Positions 6,402-14,748 of a stretch of 18,614 nt of DNA are shown piece after piece. Made by a program: the position numbers and the translations under genes. The stretch comes from an uncultured Ruminococcus sp. (GTDB taxonomy: Bacteria; Bacillota; Clostridia; Oscillospirales; Acutalibacteraceae). The stretch covers positions 1-18,614 of the forward strand of contig CACYDE010000068.1 in assembly GCA_902773045.1 (NCBI GenBank), read 5' to 3'. The notes beneath the pieces are model-generated. The model did not search any database. It worked only from the letters and a program-made list of their open reading frames with translations, and was not told the DNA's origin. How positions within the stretch are numbered: position 1 is the first letter of the stretch; every line of letters begins with the position of its first letter.

Positions 6402-6653
6402 ATGAAATTGATAAATATAGGCTTCGGAAACCTGATCGCTGCCGAAAGGATCGTTTCGATAGTGAGTCCGGACTCTGCGCCTATCAAAAGAATGGTTCAG
6501 GACGCAAGGGACAAAGGACGGCTGATCGACGCTTCATACGGAAGAAAGAGCCGCGCGGTGATTTTTACGGACAGCGATCATATTGTTCTGAGCGCGATTC
6601 AGCCCGATACAATCAATTCAAGAATTGCCGAGGAGGAGAATACAGGTGAGTAA
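6402..6653 (+). CDS. remA: RemA-like extracellular matrix regulator (DUF370)
   Basis: The 83-aa protein MKLINIGFGNLIAAERIVSI... is typical of the DUF370/RemA family in size and in the conserved stretches NIGFGN, ERIVSI, SAPIKRM and the basic RLIDASYGRKSRAVIFTDSDHIVLSA. In B. subtilis, RemA is a DNA-binding protein that assembles into rings and activates biofilm-matrix and osmoprotection genes. In Clostridia the target genes are unknown, so only the DNA-binding role should be carried over. GGGGG lies a few bases before the ATG. Its end overlaps the GTG start of gmk by 8 bases, indicating translational coupling. The remA-gmk pair is widely conserved in Firmicutes next to yicC. Confidence 0.93.
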   Translation: MKLINIGFGNLIAAERIVSIVSPDSAPIKRMVQDARDKGRLIDASYGRKSRAVIFTDSDHIVLSAIQPDTINSRIAEEENTGE

Positions 6654-7209
6654 AGGAAATATTTACGTGATTTCAGGGCCTTCGGGCGTAGGAAAGGGAA
6701 CGGTCGTCCGGGAAGTCGTTGACAGCAGCGACACAATAGCCCTCTCTGTTTCCGCAACGACCCGTAAACCGAGAGAAGGCGAGATCGACAAAGTTCATTA
6801 TTTTTTCCTCAGCGAGGAAGAGTTTGAAAAGATCGCCGATGAAGATGGATTTTTGGAGCATGCCGTTTACTGCGGCAATCATTACGGAACGCCTAAGCAG
6901 GCGGTTCTTGATAAGGTTGCCGAGGGGTATGACGTGATTCTTGAGATTGAGGTTCAGGGCGGAGTCCAGATCATGGAAAAGCTTCCCGAAGCAAAAGGAA
7001 TATTTATCCTTCCGCCGAGCTATAAAGTTCTCGAAAAAAGACTTCGCGGAAGAAAAAGTGAGCCTGACGATGTTGTGAAAAAACGCTTGGAGACGGCTCG
7101 CGAGGAAATAAAACAATCTTATCTCTACGACTATTTTGTCGTTAACGCCGAACTGGAACTTGCAGTTGAAAAGGTTCTTGAAATAATCAGGAACAACAGA
7201 GAAGATTGA
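6646..7209 (+). CDS. gmk: Guanylate kinase
   Basis: Guanylate kinase converts GMP and ATP to GDP and ADP in purine nucleotide supply. The 187-aa protein carries the P-loop GPSGVGKGT (11-19), the GMP-binding signature SATTRKPREGE, then VHYFFLSEEEF and the HAVYCGNHYGTP region, with ILEIEVQGG and the lid region RLRGRKSE. Family proteins are about 190-210 aa, so this one is compact but complete. The start is the GTG at 6646: AGGAGGAG at 6631-6638 is well spaced for it, whereas the frame's upstream TTG at 6625 would place the ribosome binding site inside the gene. It overlaps remA. A 158-base gap separates it from rpoZ, where I see only AT-rich sequence, a small ATCA/TGAT hairpin and no clear terminator. 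Confidence 0.97.
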   Translation: MSKGNIYVISGPSGVGKGTVVREVVDSSDTIALSVSATTRKPREGEIDKVHYFFLSEEEFEKIADEDGFLEHAVYCGNHYGTPKQAVLDKVAEGYDVILEIEVQGGVQIMEKLPEAKGIFILPPSYKVLEKRLRGRKSEPDDVVKKRLETAREEIKQSYLYDYFVVNAELELAVEKVLEIIRNNRED

Positions 7210-7367
7210 TTTTTATAAATTAAACGGGTATTTCTTTGAAATTTGGAAAGAGTATCAATGGACTTTGCGCCCTGAGTTATCAAGGTGTGATCCCTTAACG
7301 ATATATATCCCGTAAAATTTTTACATAGTTTTTTATTTGATTTTTTGGAATACAGGAGGAATTTATT

Positions 7368-7571
7368 ATGTTTAAACCGTCAATTGACGATATGTTAGCA
7401 GGAAAGCAGAGCAGATATTCTCTCGTTATCGGAGTAGCCAAAAGAGCAAGAGAAATTGCCGATGAATATAACGAAAAAGGTGAGATCTGTGACGAGAAGA
7501 CAGTCCTTCTTGCTGTTGAGGACTTCAAAAGCCATAAATACGAGATCCTTGAGGAGGATATCAACAACTGA
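7368..7571 (+). CDS. rpoZ: DNA-directed RNA polymerase subunit omega
   Basis: The 67-aa protein MFKPSIDDMLAGKQSRYSLVIGVAKRAREIADEY... has the omega family layout: an N-terminal helix, the conserved RYSLVIGVAKRAREI core, and the K-V-L-A-E-F helix (KTVLLAVEDFKSHKYEI) typical of Firmicutes omega. Omega promotes assembly and stability of RNA polymerase by binding the beta' subunit. AGGAGGA precedes the ATG by 7 bases. The stop overlaps the priA start (TGATG at 7569-7573). In B. subtilis coaBC lies between rpoZ and priA; here it is absent. Confidence 0.95.
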   Translation: MFKPSIDDMLAGKQSRYSLVIGVAKRAREIADEYNEKGEICDEKTVLLAVEDFKSHKYEILEEDINN

Positions 7572-10012
7572 TGTCCGTTCTTGTCGCGAGGGCAGCTGTC
7601 GATAAAACGCTTTACAGCTTCGATTCGCTGTTTGATTATATTGTCCCTGATTATCTTCTCGGAAAGATCGAGAAGGGGAAAAGAGTTCTTGTTCCCTTCG
7701 GAAGAGGCAACAAAAAGCGGCAGGCTCTCGTCACCGAGCTTTTGACGGTGAATGAACCGGATCCGAAGCTAAAGAAAATATTCGCGGTTCTTGACGATTA
7801 TCCGCTTTTGACCGATGAAATGATAAAGCTTGTGCATTCAATGAAGGAACGCTGCTTCTGCACTTACTATGACGCGGTGAGAGCGATGCTTCCTGTCGGG
7901 ATAAATTACAGAATATCGTCCGTTTATACTTTGTGCAGCGATAATGTTTCCTACGATATCACTCCCGGTCAAAAAGAAGTCCTGTCATATTTTAACGGAA
8001 AAACAAAGTCGCTGAAACAGGAAAACCTTTTCAAAAAACTGGGTATTGAATGTGAAAGCGAAGCAGTGGTCGGACTTCTTGACAGAGGAATACTGAAAAA
8101 AACAGAAAATGCCATGAGAAGAGCTTCCGACGCAGCCGTTAAAATGCTGAGACTTCTTGATTTCGATGAAGATGAGGTCAGACTCACTTCGCGTCAGCAG
8201 GAGGTCTGTGACCTTTTGAAAACGGCAGGAGAGGTTTCCGTGAAAGAGGTCTGCTACTATACGGGCGTTACACAGTCCGTCACGGATACTTTAGTCAGAA
8301 AGGGCGTCTGCGAAACTTATGACAAAGAGGTCTTTCGGCTGCCCGAGTCGGCTTATTCGGGCGGATCGGACGTTCTGATCCTCACCGAGGAGCAGAATAA
8401 GGCTTACAGCGATCTTCTTAAATTATATCGAAGCGGAAAGCCTAACGCATCTCTTCTTTACGGAGTCACCGGCGCGGGAAAAACTTCGGTTTTTCTTAAA
8501 CTTATGGAAACGGTTTACAGGCAGGGTAGGGGCGTTATAGTTATGGTTCCGGAAATCGCTTTGACTCCGCAGCTTGTTTCGGTGTTTAAGTCGCGTTTCG
8601 GAAACGATGTCGCAGTTTTTCACAGCGCGCTTTCGATGGGTGAAAGACTTGACGAATGGAAAAGGGTGAGAAAGGGTCTTGCGAAAATCGCGGTCGGAAC
8701 CCGAAGCGCCGTTTTTGCGCCTTTTAAAAATATAGGGCTTATAATAATGGACGAGGAACAGGAATACACCTACAAATCCGAATCCTCGCCCCGCTTTCAC
8801 GCAAGGGATATAGCAAAGCTTCGCTGCGTTGAGCATAACTCGCTGCTTTTGCTGTCGTCCGCAACTCCTGCGGTTGAAAGCTTTTATTATGCCGAAAAGG
8901 GAGTTTATTCGCTCTGCAAGCTCACCAAGCGTTACGGAACGGCAAAGCTCCCCGATGTTGTTGTTGCGGATATGAATGAAGAGAGTCAAAGCGCGAGTGT
9001 TCCGAATTTCAGCGATGTTCTGATAAATTCGGTTGCCGAGAATCTCGGAAAAGGAGAGCAGTCGATCCTTCTTCTCAATCGCCGAGGATATAACACCTTT
9101 GTGACGTGCAGAACCTGCAAAGAAGCGGTCAGCTGCCCGAATTGCAGTATATCGCTGACTTATCATTCCGCGAACAATCGGCTGATGTGTCATTACTGCG
9201 GTTTCTCGATGAAAATAACAGATAAATGTCCGACATGCGGGAGCGAAGAGCTTCGTTATTCCGGCAGCGGAACTCAGAAAGCGGAACAGACTCTTTCATC
9301 TATATTTCCTTCGGCGAAAGTTTTAAGACTTGACGCGGATTCTACTCTTGCGAAGCAGTCGCATGAAAAAAAACTTACCGAGTTCAGGAACGGCGTGTAT
9401 GACATACTTCTCGGAACTCAGATGGTCGCCAAGGGATTGAATTTTCCGAAGGTCACTCTTGTGGGGGTTCTTTCGGCGGATCAGGCGCTTTACAGCGAAG
9501 ATTTCCGAAGCTATGAGCGTGCGTTTTCTCTTCTGACTCAGGTCGTGGGAAGATCGGGAAGGGGAGATCGCCCCGGACGAGCCGTCATTCAGACTTATAC
9601 CCCCGAAAACCTCATCATGAGCCTTGCGGCGTCTCAGGATTACGAGGCGTTTTACCGTTCGGAAATAAAGGTCAGGAAAGCTATGCTTTATCCGCCTTTT
9701 TGCGATATATGCATGATAGGAGTCATAGGAAAAAAGGAAGAAAAGTGCAGAGAGGGAGCGGCTCGGTTTTCGAAGCATCTCTGTGAGGTCATGAAAGAAA
9801 AATACAGCGATCTGCCGATAAGAATATTAGGCCCATCGCCTGCGTCGGTATATCGTATAAACAATAAATACAGATATAAAATAATTTTAAAATTCAGAAA
9901 CTCAAAACGTTTCAGGAATATGCTTTCGTCGGTTCTCACCGACTTTATGAAAGACAGAAAAAATTCCGATGTTTCGGTTTATGCCGATATAAACCCCGAT
10001 AACATCTTATAG
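7571..10012 (+). CDS. priA: Primosomal protein N' (replication restart helicase PriA)
   Basis: The 813-aa protein contains the full PriA plan. An N-terminal 3'-end DNA-binding domain (about 1-110) begins AAVDKTLYSFDSLFDYIVP, and a winged-helix region lies at about 110-270. The helicase core has Walker A GVTGAGKT (298-305) and Walker B DEEQ (394-397). Eight cysteines for two zinc ions (C513, C516, C522, C525, C540, C543, C553, C556) are inserted between the helicase lobes. Helicase motif QVVGRSGRG is followed by a C-terminal domain. PriA binds abandoned replication forks and reloads the replicative helicase. It is somewhat longer than E. coli PriA (732 aa), the extra length lying mainly before the helicase domain. 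Its ATG overlaps the rpoZ stop. Being downstream of rpoZ with no gap, it depends on translational coupling. Confidence 0.97.
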   Translation: MSVLVARAAVDKTLYSFDSLFDYIVPDYLLGKIEKGKRVLVPFGRGNKKRQALVTELLTVNEPDPKLKKIFAVLDDYPLLTDEMIKLVHSMKERCFCTYYDAVRAMLPVGINYRISSVYTLCSDNVSYDITPGQKEVLSYFNGKTKSLKQENLFKKLGIECESEAVVGLLDRGILKKTENAMRRASDAAVKMLRLLDFDEDEVRLTSRQQEVCDLLKTAGEVSVKEVCYYTGVTQSVTDTLVRKGVCETYDKEVFRLPESAYSGGSDVLILTEEQNKAYSDLLKLYRSGKPNASLLYGVTGAGKTSVFLKLMETVYRQGRGVIVMVPEIALTPQLVSVFKSRFGNDVAVFHSALSMGERLDEWKRVRKGLAKIAVGTRSAVFAPFKNIGLIIMDEEQEYTYKSESSPRFHARDIAKLRCVEHNSLLLLSSATPAVESFYYAEKGVYSLCKLTKRYGTAKLPDVVVADMNEESQSASVPNFSDVLINSVAENLGKGEQSILLLNRRGYNTFVTCRTCKEAVSCPNCSISLTYHSANNRLMCHYCGFSMKITDKCPTCGSEELRYSGSGTQKAEQTLSSIFPSAKVLRLDADSTLAKQSHEKKLTEFRNGVYDILLGTQMVAKGLNFPKVTLVGVLSADQALYSEDFRSYERAFSLLTQVVGRSGRGDRPGRAVIQTYTPENLIMSLAASQDYEAFYRSEIKVRKAMLYPPFCDICMIGVIGKKEEKCREGAARFSKHLCEVMKEKYSDLPIRILGPSPASVYRINNKYRYKIILKFRNSKRFRNMLSSVLTDFMKDRKNSDVSVYADINPDNIL

Positions 10013-10024
10013 AGGAGTAATATT

Positions 10025-10498
10025 ATGGGAATGCGTGATATAGTAAAAGAGGGCGACAGGATCCTTACAAAGAAATGCCGTCCTGTGGAAAAATTTGATG
10101 AGAAGCTGGCTTCTCTCCTTGACGATATGGCGGAAACTCTTAAAGCTGCCGACGGAGTGGGACTTGCCGCACCTCAGGTTGGTATCCTGAGAAGAGTTTG
10201 TATTGTAGACGTAGGCGATAAGGATGGGCTTGTGGAGCTTGTCAATCCCGAGATAATCGCTTCGAGCGGAACTCAGACGGGCGCAGAGGGCTGCCTTTCA
10301 TGTCCTAACGAATACGGTCTTGTCGAGCGTCCGATGTTCGTGACAGTCAAGGCTTACGACAGAAACGGAAATGAATTTACGATGAAGGGCGAGGGGCTTA
10401 AAGCGAGAGCTTTCTGCCACGAGATCGATCATCTCAACGGGATCATTTTTAAGCAGAAGGTTCAGAGAATGCTCAGACCCGATGAGATCAACGGCTGA
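10025..10498 (+). CDS. def: Peptide deformylase
   Basis: Peptide deformylase removes the formyl group from the initiator methionine of new proteins. All three catalytic motifs are present: GVGLAAPQ (44-51), EGCLS (88-92) with metal ligand C90, and HEIDH (132-136) with ligands H132 and H136 and catalytic E133. At 157 aa, without the long insertion typical of Bacillus-type PDF2 enzymes, it looks like a type 1B enzyme. GAGGAG precedes the ATG at 10025; a second in-frame ATG at 10031 is less well spaced. The gene sits between priA and fmt, whose product adds the formyl group that Def later removes. Confidence 0.97.
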   Translation: MGMRDIVKEGDRILTKKCRPVEKFDEKLASLLDDMAETLKAADGVGLAAPQVGILRRVCIVDVGDKDGLVELVNPEIIASSGTQTGAEGCLSCPNEYGLVERPMFVTVKAYDRNGNEFTMKGEGLKARAFCHEIDHLNGIIFKQKVQRMLRPDEING

Positions 10499-10516
10499 TG
10501 ACCGGGAGGATTTTTC

Positions 10517-11437
10517 ATGAACATAGTTTTTATGGGAACACCCGACTTTGCAGTTCCTTCGCTGAAAGCGCTTGTTGAAAGTGAAAAGTACAGCGTGAGT
10601 GCGGTTTATACACAGCCGGACAAGCCTGTCGGAAGGAAGAGGATACTTACTCCGCCGGAAGTGAAAGTCTGCGCGTCACAATACGGTATTGAGGTGCATC
10701 AGCCCGAAACGTTCAAGGATAGCGAGGTTGTGGAAAGGCTGAGGAGCTTCGCACCGGACGTTATAGTTGTTATAGCCTACGGAAAGCTTCTTCCCAAAAC
10801 GGTTCTTGATATTCCGAAGTACGGCTGCATTAATATCCACGGTTCGCTTCTTCCGAAATTAAGAGGAGCGGCGCCGATCCAGAGAAGCGTAATTGACGGT
10901 GAGAAAGAAACAGGCGTTACTTCCATGCTTATGGACGTCGGACTCGACACCGGTGATATGCTTGTGAAAAGATCCGTGAAGATCCTGCCTGATGAGACGG
11001 CAGGAGAGCTTTTCGACCGACTTGCGCCTTTGGGGGCTGAGGTTCTTCTTGAAACGCTCGAAAAGATCGAAAACGGAACCTTGGAACGTGAAAAACAGAA
11101 TGACAGTCTTTCAACCTACGCCTCAATGCTTTCAAAAGAGGAAATTATGATAGATTGGAATTTATCGGCACAGAACGTGCATAATAAGGTGAGAGGCATG
11201 AATCCGTGGCCTGTTGCGGCTGCTTTGTTCGGCGGAAAAAAGCTTAAAATATTCAAAACGCGAATTACTTCCCAAGAAGGAAGTCCGTCGGAGGTTCTGT
11301 CGGTTTCTCCGCCTGTTGTTGCGTGCGGAGAGAACTCGGTGGAACTTGTTGAGGTTCAGCTTGAGGGAAAAAAAAGAATGAGCGCTGCGGATTTCTTCCG
11401 CGGTCAGAGAATAAATGTAGGCGACAGGATCGGCTGA
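10517..11437 (+). CDS. fmt: Methionyl-tRNA formyltransferase
   Basis: Fmt transfers a formyl group from 10-formyltetrahydrofolate to initiator Met-tRNA. The 306-aa protein starts MNIVFMGTPDFAVPSL. It has the hydrolase-type catalytic core with N106, H108 and D144 (motifs INIHGSLLPKLRGAAPIQ and MDVGLDTGDM), matching the E. coli residues N108, H110 and D146. The C-terminal tRNA-binding domain (about 205-306) is complete. GGGAGGA precedes the ATG, 18 bases after the def stop. In many Clostridia a zinc metallopeptidase gene lies between fmt and rsmB; here the interval holds a palindromic repeat instead. Confidence 0.97.
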   Translation: MNIVFMGTPDFAVPSLKALVESEKYSVSAVYTQPDKPVGRKRILTPPEVKVCASQYGIEVHQPETFKDSEVVERLRSFAPDVIVVIAYGKLLPKTVLDIPKYGCINIHGSLLPKLRGAAPIQRSVIDGEKETGVTSMLMDVGLDTGDMLVKRSVKILPDETAGELFDRLAPLGAEVLLETLEKIENGTLEREKQNDSLSTYASMLSKEEIMIDWNLSAQNVHNKVRGMNPWPVAAALFGGKKLKIFKTRITSQEGSPSEVLSVSPPVVACGENSVELVEVQLEGKKRMSAADFFRGQRINVGDRIG

Positions 11438-11469
11438 TACAATGTAATTACGACTGTTCTGTGTGATAG

Positions 11470-11558
11470 TTAAGGCAATACCGCACAGAGGCAGTGCCAA
11501 ATATGCAAGCAGATTTGGTGCTGAGCCGTTAGGCGTACTTTGTGCGGTGTTGCCTTAA
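11470..11558. repeat. 89-bp palindromic MITE-like element between fmt and rsmB
   Basis: The 18-base ends are inverted copies with a single difference, TTAAGGCAATACCGCACA (11470-11487) and TGTGCGGTGTTGCCTTAA (11541-11558). The mismatch is a G-U pair in RNA. A second stem lies within: AGTGCCAAA (11493-11501) against TTTGGTGCT (11514-11522). If the mobile unit starts at GGCAATACC, it is flanked by TTAA on both sides, as a target-site duplication would be, though TTAA is itself palindromic. It carries no gene and lacks a T tract on either side, so it is not a standard terminator. The lack of coding capacity and the near-perfect ends indicate a non-autonomous repeat. Confidence 0.75.
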
Positions 11559-11606
11559 ATTGCATAGAAGATAAATTGTGAAATGAATGATCTTTAAGGA
11601 GAAAAA

Positions 11607-12938
11607 ATGGAAAATCCGAGATATCTTGCTTTCAAAGCGCTGCTGAAAGTTGAGTGTGGGAACGCCTACTCGAATCTTACTCTTGATTCTTTTCTGAAAA
11701 ATTCCGGTCTTGATTCGAGAGATTCATCGTTTGTTTCCGTGCTTTTTTACGGCGTCCTTGAAAAGAAAATTTCGCTTGATTACATAATCAGAAAATTTTC
11801 ATCTGTAAGACTTAAAAAAATAGAACCGAAAACCTTGATTATTCTTCGTATGGGAATTTATCAGATGGTATTTATGGATAAGATCCCCGACTCCGCGGCG
11901 GTCAACGAATCCGTGAAGATCTGCAAAAAAGAAAAGCTGTATCACTCGAGCGGTTTTGTGAACGGCATTCTTAGAAGTATCTCACGTTCGGAAAACAGAT
12001 TTCCGCTTCCGAAAAAAAATGATATAAAAAAGTATTTGTCGGTGAAATATTCCTGTCCCGAGGAAATAATTTCGGTTTGGATCGATGATTATTCCGAAAC
12101 AGTCGCGGAAGATATTTTAAAATGTCTTTCGGGAAGACCTTCCGTTTTCGCAAAAGTGAATACTCTTAAAGTGACAAGAACGGAGCTTATCAAGGAATTG
12201 AAAAAGGATAACGTTTCGGCGAAGAAAACGGAGCTTACATCAAGTTCCGTCGAGCTTGAATTTTCGGGTTCTCTGTCAAATCTGAACGCATTCAAAAACG
12301 GATACTTCCATATTCAGGACATGTCCTCTCAGATCTGCTGTGAGATCCTTGATCCTCAAAAAGGCGAGATAGTTTCGGACGTCTGTTCCGCGCCGGGTGG
12401 AAAAGCTTTTAATATCGCCGAACGAATGAACGGCGAAGGAAAAGTAAACTGCTGCGACATTCACGATCATAAGCTGAAACTTATCGAGAATACGGCGAAA
12501 CGTCTCGGATTAAAAAATATAAACGTTAAAAAGAGAGACGCACTTAGCGATGAGCCTCTTGAAATTTCTGACAGGATACTCTGTGATGTTCCGTGTTCGG
12601 GGCTGGGGATCCTTAAAAGGAAGCCCGAGATACGCTATAAAACGGATATCGGGCTTGATTCGCTTCCCGATATCCAATACAGAATTCTGGAGAACTCGTC
12701 GATGTATTTAAAAAGCGGAGGGATCCTTGTTTATTCGACCTGTACTCTTCACCGCGCCGAAAACTCGGACGTGGCGGATAAATTTCTTGAAAATCACGGC
12801 GATGAATTTGAGTCAGTGAAGATTGATCTCCCAAACGGAATAAAGCGAACGATCGAAGAACCGGAAAATCAGCTGACGCTGTTTCCGCAGACAAACAGTA
12901 CCGACGGTTTTTTTATCGCTGTTTTTAAAAAGAGGTGA
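11607..12938 (+). CDS. rsmB: 16S rRNA (cytosine-967-C5)-methyltransferase
   Basis: RsmB makes m5C967 in 16S rRNA. The 443-aa protein has an N-terminal NusB-like RNA-binding domain (about 1-130, with ENPRYLAFKALLKVE and a DSAAVNESVKICKK motif) and a C-terminal SAM methyltransferase domain. The SAM motif is VCSAPGGKAF (about 257-266). The two cysteines of m5C enzymes are C330 in DVPCSGLG and C379 in YSTCTLHRAEN, the pair used for release and for nucleophilic attack. AAGGAG lies 6 bases before the ATG. It follows the 89-bp palindromic element. No convincing promoter was found in the 48 bases between them, so it is probably read through from fmt. Confidence 0.96.
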   Translation: MENPRYLAFKALLKVECGNAYSNLTLDSFLKNSGLDSRDSSFVSVLFYGVLEKKISLDYIIRKFSSVRLKKIEPKTLIILRMGIYQMVFMDKIPDSAAVNESVKICKKEKLYHSSGFVNGILRSISRSENRFPLPKKNDIKKYLSVKYSCPEEIISVWIDDYSETVAEDILKCLSGRPSVFAKVNTLKVTRTELIKELKKDNVSAKKTELTSSSVELEFSGSLSNLNAFKNGYFHIQDMSSQICCEILDPQKGEIVSDVCSAPGGKAFNIAERMNGEGKVNCCDIHDHKLKLIENTAKRLGLKNINVKKRDALSDEPLEISDRILCDVPCSGLGILKRKPEIRYKTDIGLDSLPDIQYRILENSSMYLKSGGILVYSTCTLHRAENSDVADKFLENHGDEFESVKIDLPNGIKRTIEEPENQLTLFPQTNSTDGFFIAVFKKR

Positions 12939-12942
12939 TATC

Positions 12943-13977
12943 GTGAAGGATATAAAATCATATTCCCTCAGTGAACTTGAAGAGGAATTCAAAAATGAAC
13001 TGTCGCTTCCTAAATTCCGCGCCGGGCAGGTCTTCAAATGGCTGACTCAGGGCGTGAGTTCATTTGAAGAGATGACGGATATTTCCAAGGAATTACGTAA
13101 CAATCTTAGTAACAATTATTACATCTCTGTTGCAAACATTGAAAAAAAACTCGTTTCGGTTTATGATAAAACAGTTAAGTATTTATTTAAATTCAATGAT
13201 GGTGAATTTGTCGAAAGCGTTGTAATGCACTATCATCACGGATATACGATCTGTATTTCGACTCAGGTCGGCTGCCGTATGGGCTGTACTTTCTGCGCTA
13301 CGGGAAAAAGCGGTTTTTCCCGTCATCTGACTGCGTCGGAGATGCTCTCTCAGATCCAGTCGGCTCAGAAGGATCTGGACATCAGGATCTCAAATATTGT
13401 CCTTATGGGAATGGGCGAGCCGCTTGACAATTACGACAATGTTGTGAAATTCCTTAAACTTGTTTCGGCGAACGAGGGTCTGAACATCGGAATGAGACAT
13501 ATTTCCCTTTCAACATGCGGTCTTGTAAACAGGATCTATGACCTTGAAAAGGAAAATTTTCAGCTTACGCTTTCCGTCTCTCTCCATGCGCCGAACAATG
13601 AGATACGAAGCCGTACAATGCCTGTAAACAAAAAATACCCGATCGAAGATCTTCTTGAAGCCTGCCGCCACTATGCGAAGGCCACGGGAAGAAGGATATC
13701 TTTTGAATATGCGATGATAAGCGGCGTCAACGACTCGGACGAGTGCGCAAGGGAGCTTGCGAAGCGTCTGAAAGGAATTTTGTGTCATGTGAACCTGATC
13801 CCTGTCAATTCGGTTGAGGGAACGGGATATATAAAAAGTAAAATCGAAAGGCAGAAAGCCTTTATCAGTATTCTCGGCAGATCCGGGATAACCGCGACCG
13901 TCCGCCGAACTCTCGGTTCGGACATTAACGCGTCCTGCGGTCAGCTGAGGAGGAATACACTTTCCGCCATATCATAG
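12943..13977 (+). CDS. rlmN: 23S rRNA (adenine-2503-C2)/tRNA (adenine-37-C2) methyltransferase, radical SAM
   Basis: RlmN makes m2A at position 2503 of 23S rRNA and at A37 of some tRNAs by a radical-SAM ping-pong mechanism. The 344-aa protein has the N-terminal helical domain and the radical SAM CX3CX2C motif C111-RMG-C115-TF-C118. The catalytic C-terminal cysteine is C332 in GSDINASCGQL, whose partner in the family is methylated during turnover. The start is a GTG at 12943 with AGAGGTGAT 3-4 bases upstream, only 4 bases after the rsmB stop. It is RlmN rather than its relative Cfr by context and by the DIxASCGQL ending, so it should not be read as an antibiotic-resistance gene. Confidence 0.96.
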   Translation: MKDIKSYSLSELEEEFKNELSLPKFRAGQVFKWLTQGVSSFEEMTDISKELRNNLSNNYYISVANIEKKLVSVYDKTVKYLFKFNDGEFVESVVMHYHHGYTICISTQVGCRMGCTFCATGKSGFSRHLTASEMLSQIQSAQKDLDIRISNIVLMGMGEPLDNYDNVVKFLKLVSANEGLNIGMRHISLSTCGLVNRIYDLEKENFQLTLSVSLHAPNNEIRSRTMPVNKKYPIEDLLEACRHYAKATGRRISFEYAMISGVNDSDECARELAKRLKGILCHVNLIPVNSVEGTGYIKSKIERQKAFISILGRSGITATVRRTLGSDINASCGQLRRNTLSAIS

Positions 13978-13995
13978 GACAAAGGAGGAGTAAAT

Positions 13996-14727
13996 TTGCA
14001 GGTATTCTTTAAGACAGACGTAGGTCTGGTCAGAAGCTGTAACCAGGATTCCTGTCGTTACGGAAAGTTTTCGGAAGACTGTGTTTGGTCTGTCGTTTGT
14101 GACGGAATGGGCGGAGCGAACGGAGGAAGCGTCGCAAGCTCGGAAGCAGTCGACGCGATAAGCGAAGTTCTCTGCGAACGCTTTGACAAAGAAATGAGCG
14201 ATGAAGATCTGAGAGAACTCATGGAATCTTCGGTCACTTCCGCAAACGGCAAGGTTTTCGCAATGTCCTGTGAGTATGAAAATCTGAGAGGAATGGGAAC
14301 CACAGTCGAGCTTGCCGTTGTCAGGTCGAACAGACTCTATGTCGTTCATGCCGGAGACAGCCGGGTTTACCGCATAAGCGGCGAAACGATAAATCAGGTC
14401 ACTACGGATCATTCTCTTGTTCAGCAGATGGTTGAACGAGGTCAGCTCACTCCGGAAGAAGCGAGGACTCACCCCGGGAAAAACCTGATCACAAGAGCGC
14501 TCGGAGTTGAAGAGGAGCTTGAACTTGATTTCATTGAACAGCCCTTTGAGAAAGGCGACGTTCTTTTGATGTGTTCCGACGGACTCAGCAATTATTTTGA
14601 GGAAAAAGAAATTTTGGATATTATAATAAAAACACCCCGCGAGGAACTTGCGGAGGAGTTTGTAGAGCTTGCAAAAGAACGGGGCGGCAGTGACAATATC
14701 ACCGTTGCCATCATCGTTAACGAGTAA
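13996..14727 (+). CDS. stp: PP2C-type Ser/Thr protein phosphatase (Stp/PrpC)
   Basis: This metal-dependent phosphatase removes phosphate from proteins modified by the adjacent kinase PrkC, and from the kinase itself. The 243-aa protein carries every PP2C landmark: TDVGLVRSCNQD at the N-terminus, metal-binding D36 in CDGMGGANGG, GDSR at 120-123, D195 in MCSDGLSNY and D233 in GGSDNITVA. The start is a TTG: the conserved domain begins within a few residues of it and AAAGGAGGAG (13981-13990) is well placed, with no ATG in frame nearby. It lies 18 bases after rlmN and directly abuts the prkC reading region, as in most Firmicutes. Confidence 0.96.
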   Translation: MQVFFKTDVGLVRSCNQDSCRYGKFSEDCVWSVVCDGMGGANGGSVASSEAVDAISEVLCERFDKEMSDEDLRELMESSVTSANGKVFAMSCEYENLRGMGTTVELAVVRSNRLYVVHAGDSRVYRISGETINQVTTDHSLVQQMVERGQLTPEEARTHPGKNLITRALGVEEELELDFIEQPFEKGDVLLMCSDGLSNYFEEKEILDIIIKTPREELAEEFVELAKERGGSDNITVAIIVNE

Positions 14728-14748
14728 ATGGGAAAAGGAGAGAATGTT

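Noticed and set aside
7210..7367. Possible riboswitch or terminator between gmk and rpoZ
   Set aside because: Only a weak long-range ACGGG/CCCGT pairing and a four-base hairpin were visible; no known riboswitch core or proper stem with T tract.
8423..9193. 256-aa minus-strand open frame opposite priA
   Set aside because: Antisense to the PriA helicase core and zinc region; its composition is Arg/Lys/Phe-rich without domain signals. A shadow frame.
12943..13977. Cfr-type resistance methyltransferase
   Set aside because: The radical SAM methyltransferase lies in the conserved rsmB-rlmN-stp order and ends in the RlmN-type GSDINASCGQL motif, so it is the housekeeping enzyme.
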